Part shown: positions 1 to 9,327 of the stretch, piece by piece
How the letters are laid out: each line of letters starts with the position of its first letter
Position numbering within the stretch: position 1 is the first letter of the stretch
From: Phycisphaerae bacterium
GTDB taxonomy: Bacteria > Planctomycetota > Phycisphaerae > UBA1845 > Fen-1342
DNA length: 44,985 nt
Direction of reading: 5' to 3'
Assembly (NCBI GenBank): GCA_028279405.1
Contig: JANQNU010000082.1
Coordinates: forward strand, 1-44,985
Notes under the pieces: generated by a model
Seen by the model: the letters and a program-made list of their open reading frames with translations, nothing else
What the model was told of the DNA's origin: nothing
Database searches by the model: none
Made by a program: the position numbers and the translations under genes

Positions 1-34
1 TGAATCCGGCGCTACTCGACCGCCGCGCTCCCGA

Positions 35-58
35 AGCCCCTCGCTTGCGCTCGGGGCT
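35..58. repeat. Intergenic hairpin repeat, module 2
   Basis: The arms AGCCCC (35-40) and GGGGCT (53-58) enclose a CGC-TT-GCG core. The same element, in the opposite orientation and continuing into CACGAG, is found at 42784-42809, so this is a dispersed intergenic repeat and not part of a gene. Confidence 0.6.
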
Positions 59-73
59 CGTGATGTGTAAGGC

Positions 74-116
74 AAGGCCCCCACCCCAAGATGGGGTGGA
101 GAGCCTTTGTTTTTTT
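74..116 (+). terminator. Intrinsic terminator of a gene left of the window
   Basis: AAGGC (74-78) pairs with GCCTT (103-107), and inside it CACCCCA (82-88) pairs with TGGGGTG (92-98) around an AGA loop. A T-rich run, TTGTTTTTTT, follows at about 107-116. The T tract lies on the + strand, so it ends a + strand transcript that enters from the left. The glutamine synthetase gene converges on it from the other side. Confidence 0.65.
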
Positions 117-208
117 GGGGGGTATTCTTCACGCCGATCGCTGCGCGTCGGCGTGGCACCTTTCCGCGTGCTACTTGATAGAGAGCACGTCGCGACCGCA
201 CGAGCTCC

Positions 209-2422
209 CTATTTGATAAAGAGCATGTCGCGGTAGCTGGGCAATGGCCACAGGTCATTGGCGACGAGCGTTTCCAGGCGGTCGCCGAGGTCGCGCAGCT
301 TGATCATCAACGGCTTGGCCTTCTTTTGGATTGCGCGACTGTGCTTGAACGCGTCTTCCGTGTCATCGCCGTTGATCGCCGCCAGCTTGTCGGTGGTTGC
401 GGTGAATTCGTCGACCAGTGCGACGAAATCCTGCAGCTCATCTCGTTGCCGATCGCTGTCGAGCCCCACGGCCTCGACTGCGCCGAGCGCGTCGGCGAGG
501 TTTCGCTGGTGCTGCAGCGCCGCGGGCAGGATCGCTTGGCGGGCGATCATGACCATCGACTCGGTCTCGATCGTCATCTGCTTGACGTACTTCTCCATGA
601 ACGCGTTGGCCCGGCTCTCCAGTTCCGCCTTGTCCAGCACCTTGTATTTGCTGAACAATCGGCTCGCTTTGCGGGCTTGGAGGACGGGGAGCGCGTCCAC
701 CGTGTCGCGGGCGTGGGGCAGTCCGCGTTTTTCGGCCTCTTTGTGCCAGGCGGATGCATAGTTGTCGCCGTTGAAGATCACGCGCTTGTGCTCATGGACG
801 ATCTGTCGGAGCAGCTTGTCGACCGTGTCGTCCAGTTTGGAGGCTTTCGGCCGCACGCCGAGGCCCTTTTCGATCTCCGTGGCCACGTAGTCGAGCGACT
901 CGGCAACGATCGTGTTCAGGACGGTGTTTGGCCACGCCGCCGTTGCGGACGCGCCGACTGCCCGCAGTTCGAACTTGTTGCCCGTAAACGCGAACGGGGA
1001 TGTCCGGTTGCGGTCGCCGGAGTGGCGCGGGATCTGCGGCAGCGAGGAGGCGCCGAGGTCGATCGCACCGCCCTTGAGGGTGCGCTTGCGGGCGCCTTTT
1101 TCGATCTGCTCGATGATGTCCGTGAGCATGTCACCGAGGAAGATGGACAGGATTGCCGGTGGGGCTTCGTTCGCACCGAGACGGTGGTCGTTGCCAGCCG
1201 AGGCGATTGCCGCACGCAGAAGGTCCGCGTGCAGGTCGACCGCACGGATCACTGCGCACAGGAACACCAGGAACTGGCGGTTGGTGTGCGTTTCTTCGCG
1301 TGGATCGAGCAGGTTCACGCCGGTATCGGTCGACATCGACCAGTTGTTGTGCTTACCCGAGCCGTTGATGCCGGCGAACGGCTTCTCATGCAGGATCGCC
1401 TGCAAGCCGTAGCGCGGCGCGACGCGTTTGAGCGTCTCCATCAGCAACATTTGATGGTCGCAGGCGACGTTCGAGTTCTCGAACAGTGGAGCGATCTCGT
1501 ATTGTCCGGGCGCCACCTCGTTGTGCCGGGTCTTGACCGGAACGCCGACGCGGTACAGCTCCTGTTCCACCTCGGCCATGAACGCGAGCACGCGCGGCGG
1601 GATCGACCCGAAGTAGTGATCCTCGAGCTGCTGGTCTTTCGGCGGTCGGGCGCCAAACAGCGTGCGGTCTGCTGCGACCAGATCGGGTCGCGCGTAGTAC
1701 AGGTTGCGGTCGATCAGGAAGTACTCCTGCTCGGCGCCGACCGTGGTGTAGACGCGATGTACGCCTTCGTCAGTTCCGAACAGTTTGAGGACCCGCATCG
1801 CTTGTTTGGACAGCGCGTCCATCGAACGCAGCAGCGGGGTCTTCTTGTCGAGCGCGGCCCCGGTCCACGACACGAACGCTGTCGGAATACACAGCGTGAC
1901 GGTCTTGTCTCCGCGTACGACGAAGGCTGGACTGGTGGCGTCCCAGGCGGTGTAGCCGCGCGCTTCGAACGTGGCGCGCAGACCGCCGGATGGGAAGCTC
2001 GACGCGTCGGGCTCGCCTTGGCAGAGGTCGCTTCCGGTGAGGGCGTAGACCATGCCGCCTTCGCCGTCGGGGAGGACGAACGTATCGTGCTTCTCGGCGG
2101 TGAGGCCGGTCAACGGCTGGAACCAGTGAGTGTAGTGCGTTGCACCGAGCTCAATGGCCCAGTCCTTCATCGCGTTCGCAACCACGTCGGCTACCTGGGC
2201 ATCCAGGCCTTCGCCGAACTGGATTGTGCGCATCAGTCGCTGGAAGATATCCTTTGGTAGCCGCTGCCGCATGACGCGCAGACTGAACACGTCGCAGCCG
2301 AAATACTCGTCGACGCGCTGCGGTTGCTGCTGCTCGGCACCGGTGCCCTTGCCGTTCGGCGAGAGGCGATTCCAATTGGTGGCGGCGGTCACAGCATTCT
2401 TGCGAGCGTCACTGAGTTTCAC
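209..2422 (-). CDS. glnN: Glutamine synthetase type III
   Basis: Makes glutamine from glutamate, ammonia and ATP in the cytoplasm. The 737-residue length fits the large GSIII family, not the roughly 450-residue GSI. Seen: N-terminal [15 protein letters not shown] typical of GSIII, the [18 protein letters not shown] stretch, [10 protein letters not shown] (metal-binding Glu strand), [33 protein letters not shown] (the GSGKHNNWS catalytic loop) and [18 protein letters not shown] (substrate Arg region). The start is GTG at 2422, preceded by AAAGGAGGT about 7 bases upstream, a near-perfect ribosome site. It stands alone, divergent from the lipoprotein gene at 2664, and has no nearby nitrogen regulator. 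GSIII is common in Bacteroidetes, cyanobacteria and planctomycetes. Confidence 0.97.
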   Translation of the reverse strand: MKLSDARKNAVTAATNWNRLSPNGKGTGAEQQQPQRVDEYFGCDVFSLRVMRQRLPKDIFQRLMRTIQFGEGLDAQVADVVANAMKDWAIELGATHYTHWFQPLTGLTAEKHDTFVLPDGEGGMVYALTGSDLCQGEPDASSFPSGGLRATFEARGYTAWDATSPAFVVRGDKTVTLCIPTAFVSWTGAALDKKTPLLRSMDALSKQAMRVLKLFGTDEGVHRVYTTVGAEQEYFLIDRNLYYARPDLVAADRTLFGARPPKDQQLEDHYFGSIPPRVLAFMAEVEQELYRVGVPVKTRHNEVAPGQYEIAPLFENSNVACDHQMLLMETLKRVAPRYGLQAILHEKPFAGINGSGKHNNWSMSTDTGVNLLDPREETHTNRQFLVFLCAVIRAVDLHADLLRAAIASAGNDHRLGANEAPPAILSIFLGDMLTDIIEQIEKGARKRTLKGGAIDLGASSLPQIPRHSGDRNRTSPFAFTGNKFELRAVGASATAAWPNTVLNTIVAESLDYVATEIEKGLGVRPKASKLDDTVDKLLRQIVHEHKRVIFNGDNYASAWHKEAEKRGLPHARDTVDALPVLQARKASRLFSKYKVLDKAELESRANAFMEKYVKQMTIETESMVMIARQAILPAALQHQRNLADALGAVEAVGLDSDRQRDELQDFVALVDEFTATTDKLAAINGDDTEDAFKHSRAIQKKAKPLMIKLRDLGDRLETLVANDLWPLPSYRDMLFIK

Positions 2423-2474
2423 GGTCTACCTCCTTTGTTGGCGACCTTCCGTTTGGAAAAGAAACAAACCGCTT

Positions 2475-2504
2475 CTTGTACCACACCGCGGACGTGGGCG
2501 TCAA
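2475..2504 (-). promoter_or_regulatory. Candidate sigma70-type promoter of glnN
   Basis: Reading the minus strand, TTGACG (2504-2499) and TACAAG (2480-2475) are 18 bases apart, about 50 bases upstream of the GTG start. Five of six bases match the -35 consensus and four of six the -10. Confidence 0.4.
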
Positions 2505-2541
2505 TTTGGCGCGCCGATCCGCACGGTGCAGACTGCGGCGG

Positions 2542-2571
2542 TTGACTTGCCAGGGCCCGTGGTGCTACGCT
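2542..2571 (+). promoter_or_regulatory. Candidate promoter of the DUF2135 lipoprotein gene
   Basis: TTGACT (2542-2547) and TACGCT (2566-2571) are 18 bases apart and about 95 bases upstream of the ATG at 2664. The -10 match is weak. It would be back-to-back with the glnN promoter. Confidence 0.3.
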
Positions 2572-2663
2572 TATCGCGTCAGGGGACGCTTGGGGCTACC
2601 GATCGCCGATAGGGTTTCTGTGGGGGGGCTCCGATAGCGGCCAGTCTACTCGGGAGGACAGAC

Positions 2664-4427
2664 ATGATCCGTTGGTTCAGATACTTCATGCGGTACGCGA
2701 TTGTTGTCTGTGCAGCACTGTCGCTGCTGATCGTCGCCGGGTGCCCTTCGACCCCGATGCCGACGCAGCTGGAACCGACGGACCCGGATCCTCTCCGTAC
2801 CAAGCCCGCAGCCTGCGGCGCGGTTCCGGACGGCGCGCTCGGGTCCGACTGGTCGGTGGAATCCACCAAGGGTCAGCTTGGCCAGGTTGTGGCGTCGGCG
2901 TCGCAGACCGTCACCGTCACCGTTCCCGGAAGTCTCAAGCTGCGCAAGGGCAGGGTTGACCTGTCGGAGATCGGCGGGCCCGACACCGTCCCGCTGGCGC
3001 CGGCGATGGACAGCTATCAGGCGGTCGTGGCGTTGACCGCGACGGATGCACGTGGTGCGCGGTTTGTCTACGTATACGAGGCCGATGCCGGCGTACCCGA
3101 GCGTTGCTGGCGTCTTTCGGTCGGCGTTGTCGATCCGCCAGCGCCGCTCGAAGCGCGTGCAACCGCAAACCTGGAGCACCTGATTCAGGGCGAATCGACG
3201 TTTCTCCGGGCCGCGGCGACCGGCGGCGTACCGCCATATACGTTCGAGTGGTCGGCGGCGGGTTGGGATGGAGCCGATGGAGATGCGCCGGTTCGGGTCA
3301 CGCCGAACGTGACCACGGCGTATCGCCTGGATGTCATTGACGCCCAGGGGCAGACTGCTTTTGCGACCCTTAGCATTATCGTGGAACCGCCGCCTCGTGA
3401 CCCGCCCCAGATTCGAGAGCTGACGATCGATGCGGACTATGTGGACTGCGAGTCCGTGGTGCTGACGGTCGGGTGTCGGGTTGGGCACACGACGCCGCTG
3501 GATTCCGTGACGGTCGATCTGGCGCCGTTCGCCGGCGATCCGAGCCAGGCGTTGACCCGGGGTGCGGACAATCATTGGGAGTGGAGCGGCGAGTTGTTCG
3601 TGGGCACGGAGCAACGGACGCCGACGATTCGCCTCACGGCGACGGACGCAAGCGGCGCGTTCGGTGTCAGTTCGCGACAGATCGTGTTGGATCCGAACCA
3701 GCCGATCGCGTTGAGCGAGTCCGCGCTCAATACCGAATCGACGCGCATCACGGTCACGCTGCGTACCGAGGCCAGTGGGGCTACGTCACGAGTACGCATG
3801 CGGCTCAACGGAAGTGTCGTACGCAGCAACTACGCGTTGACGACGACCGCGGCGGCCCTGCGACAATCGTTGCGGTCGGGGAGCAATCGTCTGGAGATCG
3901 AGCCGCTTGGTGCCGGGGAGACGGCGATCATCGAGATTGTGGATGATCTCGACGGGCAGTCGTTGCTCGAGCGGAGCATTCCGCTGTTGCCTTGCCAGCC
4001 GGCGTTCGTTGATATCGTCAGCACGCCGACCGAGCCGGAGCCCGATCCCGGTCCCGATCCGTGTGCGAATTGCGGTACCGGCGATGTGCAGATCACCCTG
4101 ACCTGGGACACCTTCGCGGACATCGATCTATACGTCGTCGACCCGTTCGGCGAGACGATCTGGTACGGCAATCGGAGCAGCGGCTCCGGTGGGCAGCTGG
4201 ACGTGGATGACATCAACGGCTTCGGCCCCGAGAACATCTTCTGGCCTGACGGTCGGGCGCCTAGTGGCACGTATCGCGTCTGGGTCGATTACTACGCGTT
4301 CTCGAGCTTTACCGGGCCGACGAACTTTACCGTTCGGATCAAGAACGGGGCCAACGTCGATACGTTCGGGGGCCAGTTGATCGGCCCGGACGACCGCCGG
4401 GATATCACGACGTTCTCGTTCCCGTAG
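2664..4427 (+). CDS. Lipoprotein with PKD-like and DUF2135 (YfaP-like) domains
   Basis: A 587-residue exported protein. The N terminus has Arg residues, a hydrophobic stretch and the lipobox LIVAGC, giving lipidation at Cys27. Residues about 160-245 (GGVPPYTFEWSAAG, VTTAYRLDVIDAQG) look like a PKD/Ig-like repeat, and two more Ig-like segments seem to follow. The last 120 residues (DVQITLTWDTFADIDLYVVD, YYAFSSFTGPTNFTVRI) match DUF2135, a beta-sandwich found in secreted proteins of unknown role. CANCG just before it may be a structural Cys pair. The ATG at 2664 follows GGGAGGA. It is monocistronic; the next gene is 270 bases away. Substrate or partner is unknown; an adhesion or surface-binding role is only a guess. 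Confidence 0.85.
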   Translation: MIRWFRYFMRYAIVVCAALSLLIVAGCPSTPMPTQLEPTDPDPLRTKPAACGAVPDGALGSDWSVESTKGQLGQVVASASQTVTVTVPGSLKLRKGRVDLSEIGGPDTVPLAPAMDSYQAVVALTATDARGARFVYVYEADAGVPERCWRLSVGVVDPPAPLEARATANLEHLIQGESTFLRAAATGGVPPYTFEWSAAGWDGADGDAPVRVTPNVTTAYRLDVIDAQGQTAFATLSIIVEPPPRDPPQIRELTIDADYVDCESVVLTVGCRVGHTTPLDSVTVDLAPFAGDPSQALTRGADNHWEWSGELFVGTEQRTPTIRLTATDASGAFGVSSRQIVLDPNQPIALSESALNTESTRITVTLRTEASGATSRVRMRLNGSVVRSNYALTTTAAALRQSLRSGSNRLEIEPLGAGETAIIEIVDDLDGQSLLERSIPLLPCQPAFVDIVSTPTEPEPDPGPDPCANCGTGDVQITLTWDTFADIDLYVVDPFGETIWYGNRSSGSGGQLDVDDINGFGPENIFWPDGRAPSGTYRVWVDYYAFSSFTGPTNFTVRIKNGANVDTFGGQLIGPDDRRDITTFSFP

Positions 4428-4512
4428 GATTTCGCATGAAGGTGAGTGTCGCGGATTGATCGGGCTTTCTACGTAGCACGGCAATGGAAGGGGGCAATGT
4501 CCCTGTCTGTCA

Positions 4513-4552
4513 GGAGGCAGCAAGCTCCCTCTATGAGGCCGGCGTCTACGCC
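4513..4552 (+). repeat. Intergenic hairpin repeat, module 1 (copy A)
   Basis: The core GGAGGCAGCAAGCTCC is followed by GAGGCC and GTCTACGCC. The same order of blocks occurs at 10477-10515, 10671-10710 (both inverted) and 42714-42752. Confidence 0.6.
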
Positions 4553-4633
4553 GCCTGCCCGGTGTTGCGCCGGACGTCCGAGTCCGGCGTTGGACTGCGT
4601 GCATCGGACCGAAACGTCGCGGCGTTAGAGGGG

Positions 4634-4662
4634 TTCGAAAATGACGGGTTTCGCGATACAAT
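4634..4662 (+). promoter_or_regulatory. Candidate promoter of the heme o synthase operon
   Basis: TTCGAA (4634-4639) and TACAAT (4657-4662) are 17 bases apart. The -10 is a five-of-six match, the -35 is poor. The ATG of the heme o synthase gene lies 38 bases downstream. Confidence 0.35.
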
Positions 4663-4700
4663 CCCGCTGAGATCGAACCGGCGGATTGGACCTGGGAAAC

Positions 4701-5609
4701 ATGCCGATTGTCACCACAGCGCGGGCCGCACGGCCCGCTCCGATCATATCCGTACTGCGGACCGCCAGCGCATTGGGCGAGCTGTCCAAGGTGCGGCTCA
4801 GCACGTTCGTCCTGGGAACGACGGCGGTCGCGTACGTCCTGGCGGCTGAGTCGGGCATCGCGTGGCCGCATTTGCTCGCGACGATCGTGGGGACCGCCGG
4901 GGCGGCGTTCGGCGCGAACGGGTTGAACCAATGGCTGGAATCGGACCGTGATCGGCGGATGCGCCGGACACAGCGCCGTCCAATCCCGGCCGGCGACATC
5001 TCGGCGGGCGCGGCGCTGGCCTTCGCGGGCACCTGCGCGGTTGTCGGTCCGTTGATCCTGGCCTGGTATGTCAATTTGTTGACGGCGATTCTGGGGTTGT
5101 TGACCATCGCGCTCTACGTACTGGTTTATACGCCGATGAAGACGCGCACGCCGTTCAACACGTTCGTGGGCGCGGTTGTCGGTGCGTTGCCGCCATTGAT
5201 GGGCTGGACCGCGGTGACCGGGCGTGTAGAGCTTGGCGGGCTCTTGCTGGCTGCCATCCTGTTTTGCTGGCAGTTGCCGCATTTCTTCGCACTCGCGTGG
5301 CTTTATCGCGACGACTACGCGCGGGGCGGGTTTCGCATGCTGCCCAACGACGATCCGACGGGGCGATTGACCGGCTGGACCATGCTGGCATACACGGTGC
5401 TGTTGATCATCGTTACCGCGGGATTGGCGCCGTTGGGGCTCACGCGTTGGCCGTTCGTTGTGGGGGCGGTTGCCCTGGGTGTGTGGATGCTGGCGGGGGT
5501 ACGGCAGTTTCTTCGGCAGCCAACGGACGGAGCTGCTCGGCGGGTCTTTTTCTACAGCATTTGCTACTTGCCGCTGCTGTTGATTTTGCTGCTCGCAGGA
5601 CAGCGATGA
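4701..5609 (+). CDS. ctaB: Protoheme IX farnesyltransferase (heme o synthase)
   Basis: A UbiA-superfamily membrane enzyme that adds a farnesyl group to heme b, giving heme o for cytochrome oxidases. Residues NQWLESDRDRRMRRTQRRP form the first Asp-rich motif (N-x5-D-x-D with the following M-RT-RP signature of CtaB). The second loop shows YRDDYARGGFRMLP. About eight to nine hydrophobic segments fit the family, and the 302-residue length is normal. The ATG at 4701 was chosen; a TTG 15 bases upstream is in frame. The gene overlaps the DUF3179 gene by ATGA. No cytochrome oxidase subunit or ctaA lies in the window. Confidence 0.95.
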   Translation: MPIVTTARAARPAPIISVLRTASALGELSKVRLSTFVLGTTAVAYVLAAESGIAWPHLLATIVGTAGAAFGANGLNQWLESDRDRRMRRTQRRPIPAGDISAGAALAFAGTCAVVGPLILAWYVNLLTAILGLLTIALYVLVYTPMKTRTPFNTFVGAVVGALPPLMGWTAVTGRVELGGLLLAAILFCWQLPHFFALAWLYRDDYARGGFRMLPNDDPTGRLTGWTMLAYTVLLIIVTAGLAPLGLTRWPFVVGAVALGVWMLAGVRQFLRQPTDGAARRVFFYSICYLPLLLILLLAGQR

Positions 5610-6712
5610 ATCCGTCTGGCGGCCACGAACCGGTAGCCAGGCTCGATTTTCGGAGTGGGGGTTGGATTCTGCTGGTTGCGGGGGTGTTGATGGCGGCGAT
5701 TGCCGCCTGGCGGGTCAGCGTCTGGGTGATGACCAGTCCGTCCGACGCGCCTGGCGACGGCCGAACGGTCGCGTCCTACGGGTTCTCGCTCGGAAATTGC
5801 ACCGTTTCGCGGGATGCGCTGGTCGCGGCAGGCTTCCCGAAGGATGGTGTCGTCGCACTGAGCGAACCGGAGATGCTCACGGTCGAGGCATCGCGGACGT
5901 TTCACGCTGAGCTGCGTAAGAACTTTCATCACAAGTTCATCGTGCCGAGCGATCCGGTGGTCGGGGTTGAGGTCGGGGGGGAAGCGCGGGCCTACCCGTT
6001 GCGGCTGCTTGCGTGGCACCAGATCGTGAACGACACGATCGCGGATACTCCGATCGTCGTCACCTATGACCCGCTCTGCGACAGCACGGCAGTGTTCGAT
6101 CGTCGGGTTGCGGGCGAAGTGATGACATTCGGGGTGAGCGGGTTGGTCTGGAACGGAAACCTGCTGATGTACGATCGTCGGCCGGTGCCGGATCAGGAGA
6201 GTCTCTGGAGCCAGATCCTGGCGGCCCCGATAGCCGGTCCAGCGGTTGACGAGCAACGACGCCTTGAGGTCGTTCCGGCGACGGTCATGCCGTGGGGCGA
6301 ATGGTCGCAACGTCATCCTCAGACGCGGGTCATGAAGCTCGACGTGCAACGCGTCCAGCTCTACAAGCGGACATTCGCGCAATACTACGGGCACGATGAC
6401 CTCATGTTCCCGGTCGCGAATCGCCTCGATCCCGGTCAGGTCAACAAGCGCCGCGTGCTGGGTTTTCGGCGTCGCGGTGATCATCCGTCACGGACAGGGT
6501 ACATTCCGATCGAGGTGCTGTTGGACCGGGCCGAACAGGGGGTATCGCCATTGACGATACAGGTGGAGGACCAACGGATCACGCTTGCGGTCGACGTCGA
6601 CGCGCGGCGCGCCTGGCCGGTTGGCGAGTTGTCCGACGGTCTGGAATGCATCCCATGCTTCCACTTCATCTGGCGCGCGACGTACCCGGATAGCGAAGCG
6701 ATCGACGGATAG
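5606..6712 (+). CDS. DUF3179 domain protein, membrane-anchored
   Basis: A 368-residue protein with one N-terminal membrane segment (about residues 20-42) and a large exported domain. Family signatures: EARAYPLRLLAWHQIVND, VTYDPLCDSTAVFDRRV, FGVSGLVWNGNLLMYDR, ESLWSQILAAPIAGP and the end LECIPCFHFIWRATYPD. The usual motif in DUF3179 as I recall it is YCPLC; here it is YDPLC, so the first Cys is missing. The in-frame open stretch runs further upstream into the previous gene, but the ATG at 5606 overlaps the ctaB stop (ATGA), the normal sign of translational coupling. DUF3179 has no established function. The coupling to heme o synthase suggests a link to respiratory-chain assembly, which is inference. 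Confidence 0.88.
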   Translation: MNPSGGHEPVARLDFRSGGWILLVAGVLMAAIAAWRVSVWVMTSPSDAPGDGRTVASYGFSLGNCTVSRDALVAAGFPKDGVVALSEPEMLTVEASRTFHAELRKNFHHKFIVPSDPVVGVEVGGEARAYPLRLLAWHQIVNDTIADTPIVVTYDPLCDSTAVFDRRVAGEVMTFGVSGLVWNGNLLMYDRRPVPDQESLWSQILAAPIAGPAVDEQRRLEVVPATVMPWGEWSQRHPQTRVMKLDVQRVQLYKRTFAQYYGHDDLMFPVANRLDPGQVNKRRVLGFRRRGDHPSRTGYIPIEVLLDRAEQGVSPLTIQVEDQRITLAVDVDARRAWPVGELSDGLECIPCFHFIWRATYPDSEAIDG

Positions 6713-6787
6713 CCGAGGCTACGTGTGCCCTGACTGCGTTCCTTGAAGGGAACGCACCCTGCCGAACCGCACTGATCGATGGTCCCG

Positions 6788-7558
6788 TCATTTGCCGGCG
6801 GAGACAAGGGTTGCGCCAGGTTTGACGATGCTTTCGTCGTAGGTTGTTTCCGTTGGGATGCAGAGTGCTTCGTCTTCCGTGACCGCGATGACTTTCCAGC
6901 CAGTCGAAAAACCGCGCCAGCCGCTGGGGTCGGCGATTCGCAGCCGGGTGTCGAGGACCAGACCCGCTGAGACGCCACGGTCGACGACGAACGAGCGGTC
7001 CTTTCGAACGGTCTTGATCTTGGCAGTAAACGGCTTATGGAGGTAAGGCGTCCAAGGAGCGGGGATGTTTGGGAGACCGATTGGATCGTGGTGTTCGTCG
7101 CCGACGCGCAGGAGGAACAGGGATGAATGGCGCAGCCAGTACAGATCTGCTGGCTTGAACGCTCCCCGTCGAATCGCATCGCAGAATTCCAGCATTCGAG
7201 ATTCGGCGACCAGGTATCGTTGTCTGCCCCAGTCGATGGGAATCAGACGCGATTCCAGGCCCATCGGGAGCGTCTTCGTTTGTTTGTCCGGTTCGAGCAG
7301 AATGACGCCGTCCTCGAAGCGCCAGCCGCCTCGGCCCATATCGAGTGGCCCCAGGCCACCCTCAGACGTAAAAGTGAATCGCCGATCGGGCGACAGTCTG
7401 AGTACATCGCGCCACATTCCACCTCCCTCCTGGTACTCGCCCGCCAGTTCTTTCGCGGACAGCGCCGGGGAATTTTTCGGTAGCGGTCGCGAAGTAGTGG
7501 CTTCGTCTTGAACGAGGGCTGTGTTCCCGAGCAGCGCGACGAGCATTGTTGCCAGCAT
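6788..7558 (-). CDS. Secreted protein of unknown function
   Basis: A 256-residue protein. I do not recognise a family. The ATG at 7558 is preceded by GGGGAGG 7 bases upstream and opens a short signal peptide (MLATMLVALLGNTALVQ), so the longer open frame reaching 7693 is not used. After the signal comes ELAGEYQEGGGMWRDVLRLS and FTFTSEGGLGPLDMGRGGW, resembling a lipocalin-like or META-like small beta-barrel repeat that compares formulae of residue and expected signal. This comparison is only an impression. The C terminus (SFVVDRGVSAGLVLDTRLRI) reads as a beta-rich domain. It converges on the DUF3179 gene and diverges from the S41 gene. Confidence 0.75.
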   Translation of the reverse strand: MLATMLVALLGNTALVQDEATTSRPLPKNSPALSAKELAGEYQEGGGMWRDVLRLSPDRRFTFTSEGGLGPLDMGRGGWRFEDGVILLEPDKQTKTLPMGLESRLIPIDWGRQRYLVAESRMLEFCDAIRRGAFKPADLYWLRHSSLFLLRVGDEHHDPIGLPNIPAPWTPYLHKPFTAKIKTVRKDRSFVVDRGVSAGLVLDTRLRIADPSGWRGFSTGWKVIAVTEDEALCIPTETTYDESIVKPGATLVSAGK

Positions 7559-7803
7559 GCCAAACCTCCCCGGTACGACGGTGTCTGATCCAATGGCGGT
7601 GTGCGCGGATCGGCGGTCTTCGCCATCGCGTCTCTCGGATTTTACAAGAGAGCGAGCTCGACGATTGCAGTTCGCGTACGGCGGTGCAAACAAATTTGGC
7701 TGGTGGTCAGGTTTGCGCCCGTCTTTTCATGTGAGAGGTGGGGCACCCCACTCTACAAGGTGTGCGTGGAGGCGATCAAACATCGGTAGACAGGAGGACA
7801 AGC

Positions 7804-9288
7804 GTGACGTCGAAGGCATTTTGTACGCACGGACTCATCTTCACCGGGCTGGCAATGATCTTGGTGACTGCCCCCGGATGTCTGTTGCGGGCGCCGTATA
7901 CACGGGGGCTCTCCGAGTTGACGCGCGCTCAAGCGGTTGCCGACCTGGACTACCTTTGCCGTCAGGTGGGGGCAATTCACCCGGATGAGCAGGCGGCCGC
8001 GGACGGGTCGGCGCTGACCGAGTGCATCGGCGCCGCCAAGGCCTCGCTTCCCGAGACGGTCGGGCGCGAGGCGCTTCGTCTGGTTGTCGCGGAAGCGTTG
8101 GCGACGCTCGATGACGCGCATACCCGCTCGAATCTGCTTGGATCGTACTTCGCGTTCACGCGGTCGGGTCAGCCCGCGTTTCCGCTGCTGCTGCGCGCGC
8201 AGCGCGGCGGCCTGGTGATCAAGGACGTCGCCGAGGGCGTGAATGTGGAGCATGTGCGTCCTGGGGCGCTGCTGCGCGGCGTCGGCAACCAGTCACTGGA
8301 TCAACTGATAACGTCGTTGGGTCGCTACATCTCGGCGGAGACCGATTCGAAGAGACTGGTAGAACTCGAACTGCTGCTGCCCGCGCTGCTGTGGTATCAG
8401 GGCGGTCCGGCCGAGTCGTTCGAGCTGCGGGTTCGTGGCCCGGACGGAACAGAGCACGATGTCGTGGTTCCCGCGGCACCCTACCGTTTTCCGTCGTTGA
8501 CGTCCGGCACGTCGACCGCGGCCGCTAATCAAACGTTTCGATTCGCGTTCTTTGAGGACGCCGCCGCCTGTCTGCTGCGGATTCCGACGTTTGACGCCGG
8601 CCAGCGTGAGGCCTTTCGCGCGACGCTGAACGAGATGTTTGCAGCGTTGGCGCAACACGACACGCAACTGTTGATCGTCGATGTGCGTCGCAATTCCGGT
8701 GGATCGACCGCGTTGGCGTACGATCTGCTCCGGCGCGTCGCGCAGAAGCCGATCCGTAGTGGCCAGAAGCGTTGGCGCTATTCGGAGGCGTACCGTGTTG
8801 CGCAGAAGGTCTCCGGGATGCATCAGCGGCAGGTCTCGTCCATCTGGCTGCTCGATGCGCTACTGCCATTGCAATGGTTCCGGCCGATCGATCGGTCGCA
8901 GTACGAGATCGATGGGGAATGGCTGACCAGCCGACCCACCACGCTGCAGCCGCAGGCCGATGCCTGGCCCGGTCGACTGGTGGTCCTGACGGATCGCTGG
9001 ACGGCTTCGGCGGCCGTCGATCTCGCGGTCCTGGTCCAGGACAACGAACTCGGGCTGATCGTCGGCGAAGAAACGGGTGGGCTGGCCAGCTACTACGGCG
9101 AGGTTGCGCCGCTGCTGCTGCCCAATAGCGGGATCACGGCGCAGGTGTCGAGCGCCCATTGGACCCGTCCGAGCGGCGTCGATAACGGGCGGGGAGTGTT
9201 GCCGGATATTGCGGTCGACCCGGAGTTGAGCGACAAAGCAATCGTGACGCAGATTCGTAGCGCCGGCACCGTCGTCCGCCTGGAATGA
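7804..9288 (+). CDS. S41-family protease-like lipoprotein
   Basis: A 494-residue exported lipoprotein. The lipobox LVTAPGC gives Cys26. Residues 35-140 form a helical N-terminal domain, with the conserved LDDAHTR. A PDZ-like segment follows (RGGLVIKDVAEGVNVEHVRPGALL cut by a loop). The protease core shows LLIVDVRRNSGGS and then VVLTDRWTASAAVDLAVLV, where Ser402 in TASAA sits at the nucleophile position, and GLIVGEETGG. In CtpA-type enzymes a Lys follows this last motif; here the sequence is GGLASYYGE, so the usual Ser-Lys pair is not evident. The GTG at 7804 has AGGAGG 9 bases upstream; the frame is open further back but without a better site. Monocistronic. Confidence 0.88.
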   Translation: MTSKAFCTHGLIFTGLAMILVTAPGCLLRAPYTRGLSELTRAQAVADLDYLCRQVGAIHPDEQAAADGSALTECIGAAKASLPETVGREALRLVVAEALATLDDAHTRSNLLGSYFAFTRSGQPAFPLLLRAQRGGLVIKDVAEGVNVEHVRPGALLRGVGNQSLDQLITSLGRYISAETDSKRLVELELLLPALLWYQGGPAESFELRVRGPDGTEHDVVVPAAPYRFPSLTSGTSTAAANQTFRFAFFEDAAACLLRIPTFDAGQREAFRATLNEMFAALAQHDTQLLIVDVRRNSGGSTALAYDLLRRVAQKPIRSGQKRWRYSEAYRVAQKVSGMHQRQVSSIWLLDALLPLQWFRPIDRSQYEIDGEWLTSRPTTLQPQADAWPGRLVVLTDRWTASAAVDLAVLVQDNELGLIVGEETGGLASYYGEVAPLLLPNSGITAQVSSAHWTRPSGVDNGRGVLPDIAVDPELSDKAIVTQIRSAGTVVRLE

Positions 9289-9327
9289 GGTACATCAGCT
9301 GTTTCGGATAGCGTTCGCGCGTCGGAT

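Noticed and set aside
326..2260. A 644-codon + strand frame over glutamine synthetase
   Set aside because: It is the antisense of a clear glnN gene; GC-rich genes leave such open frames on the other strand. The composition (many Val, Asp, Arg, Gly) shows no domain.
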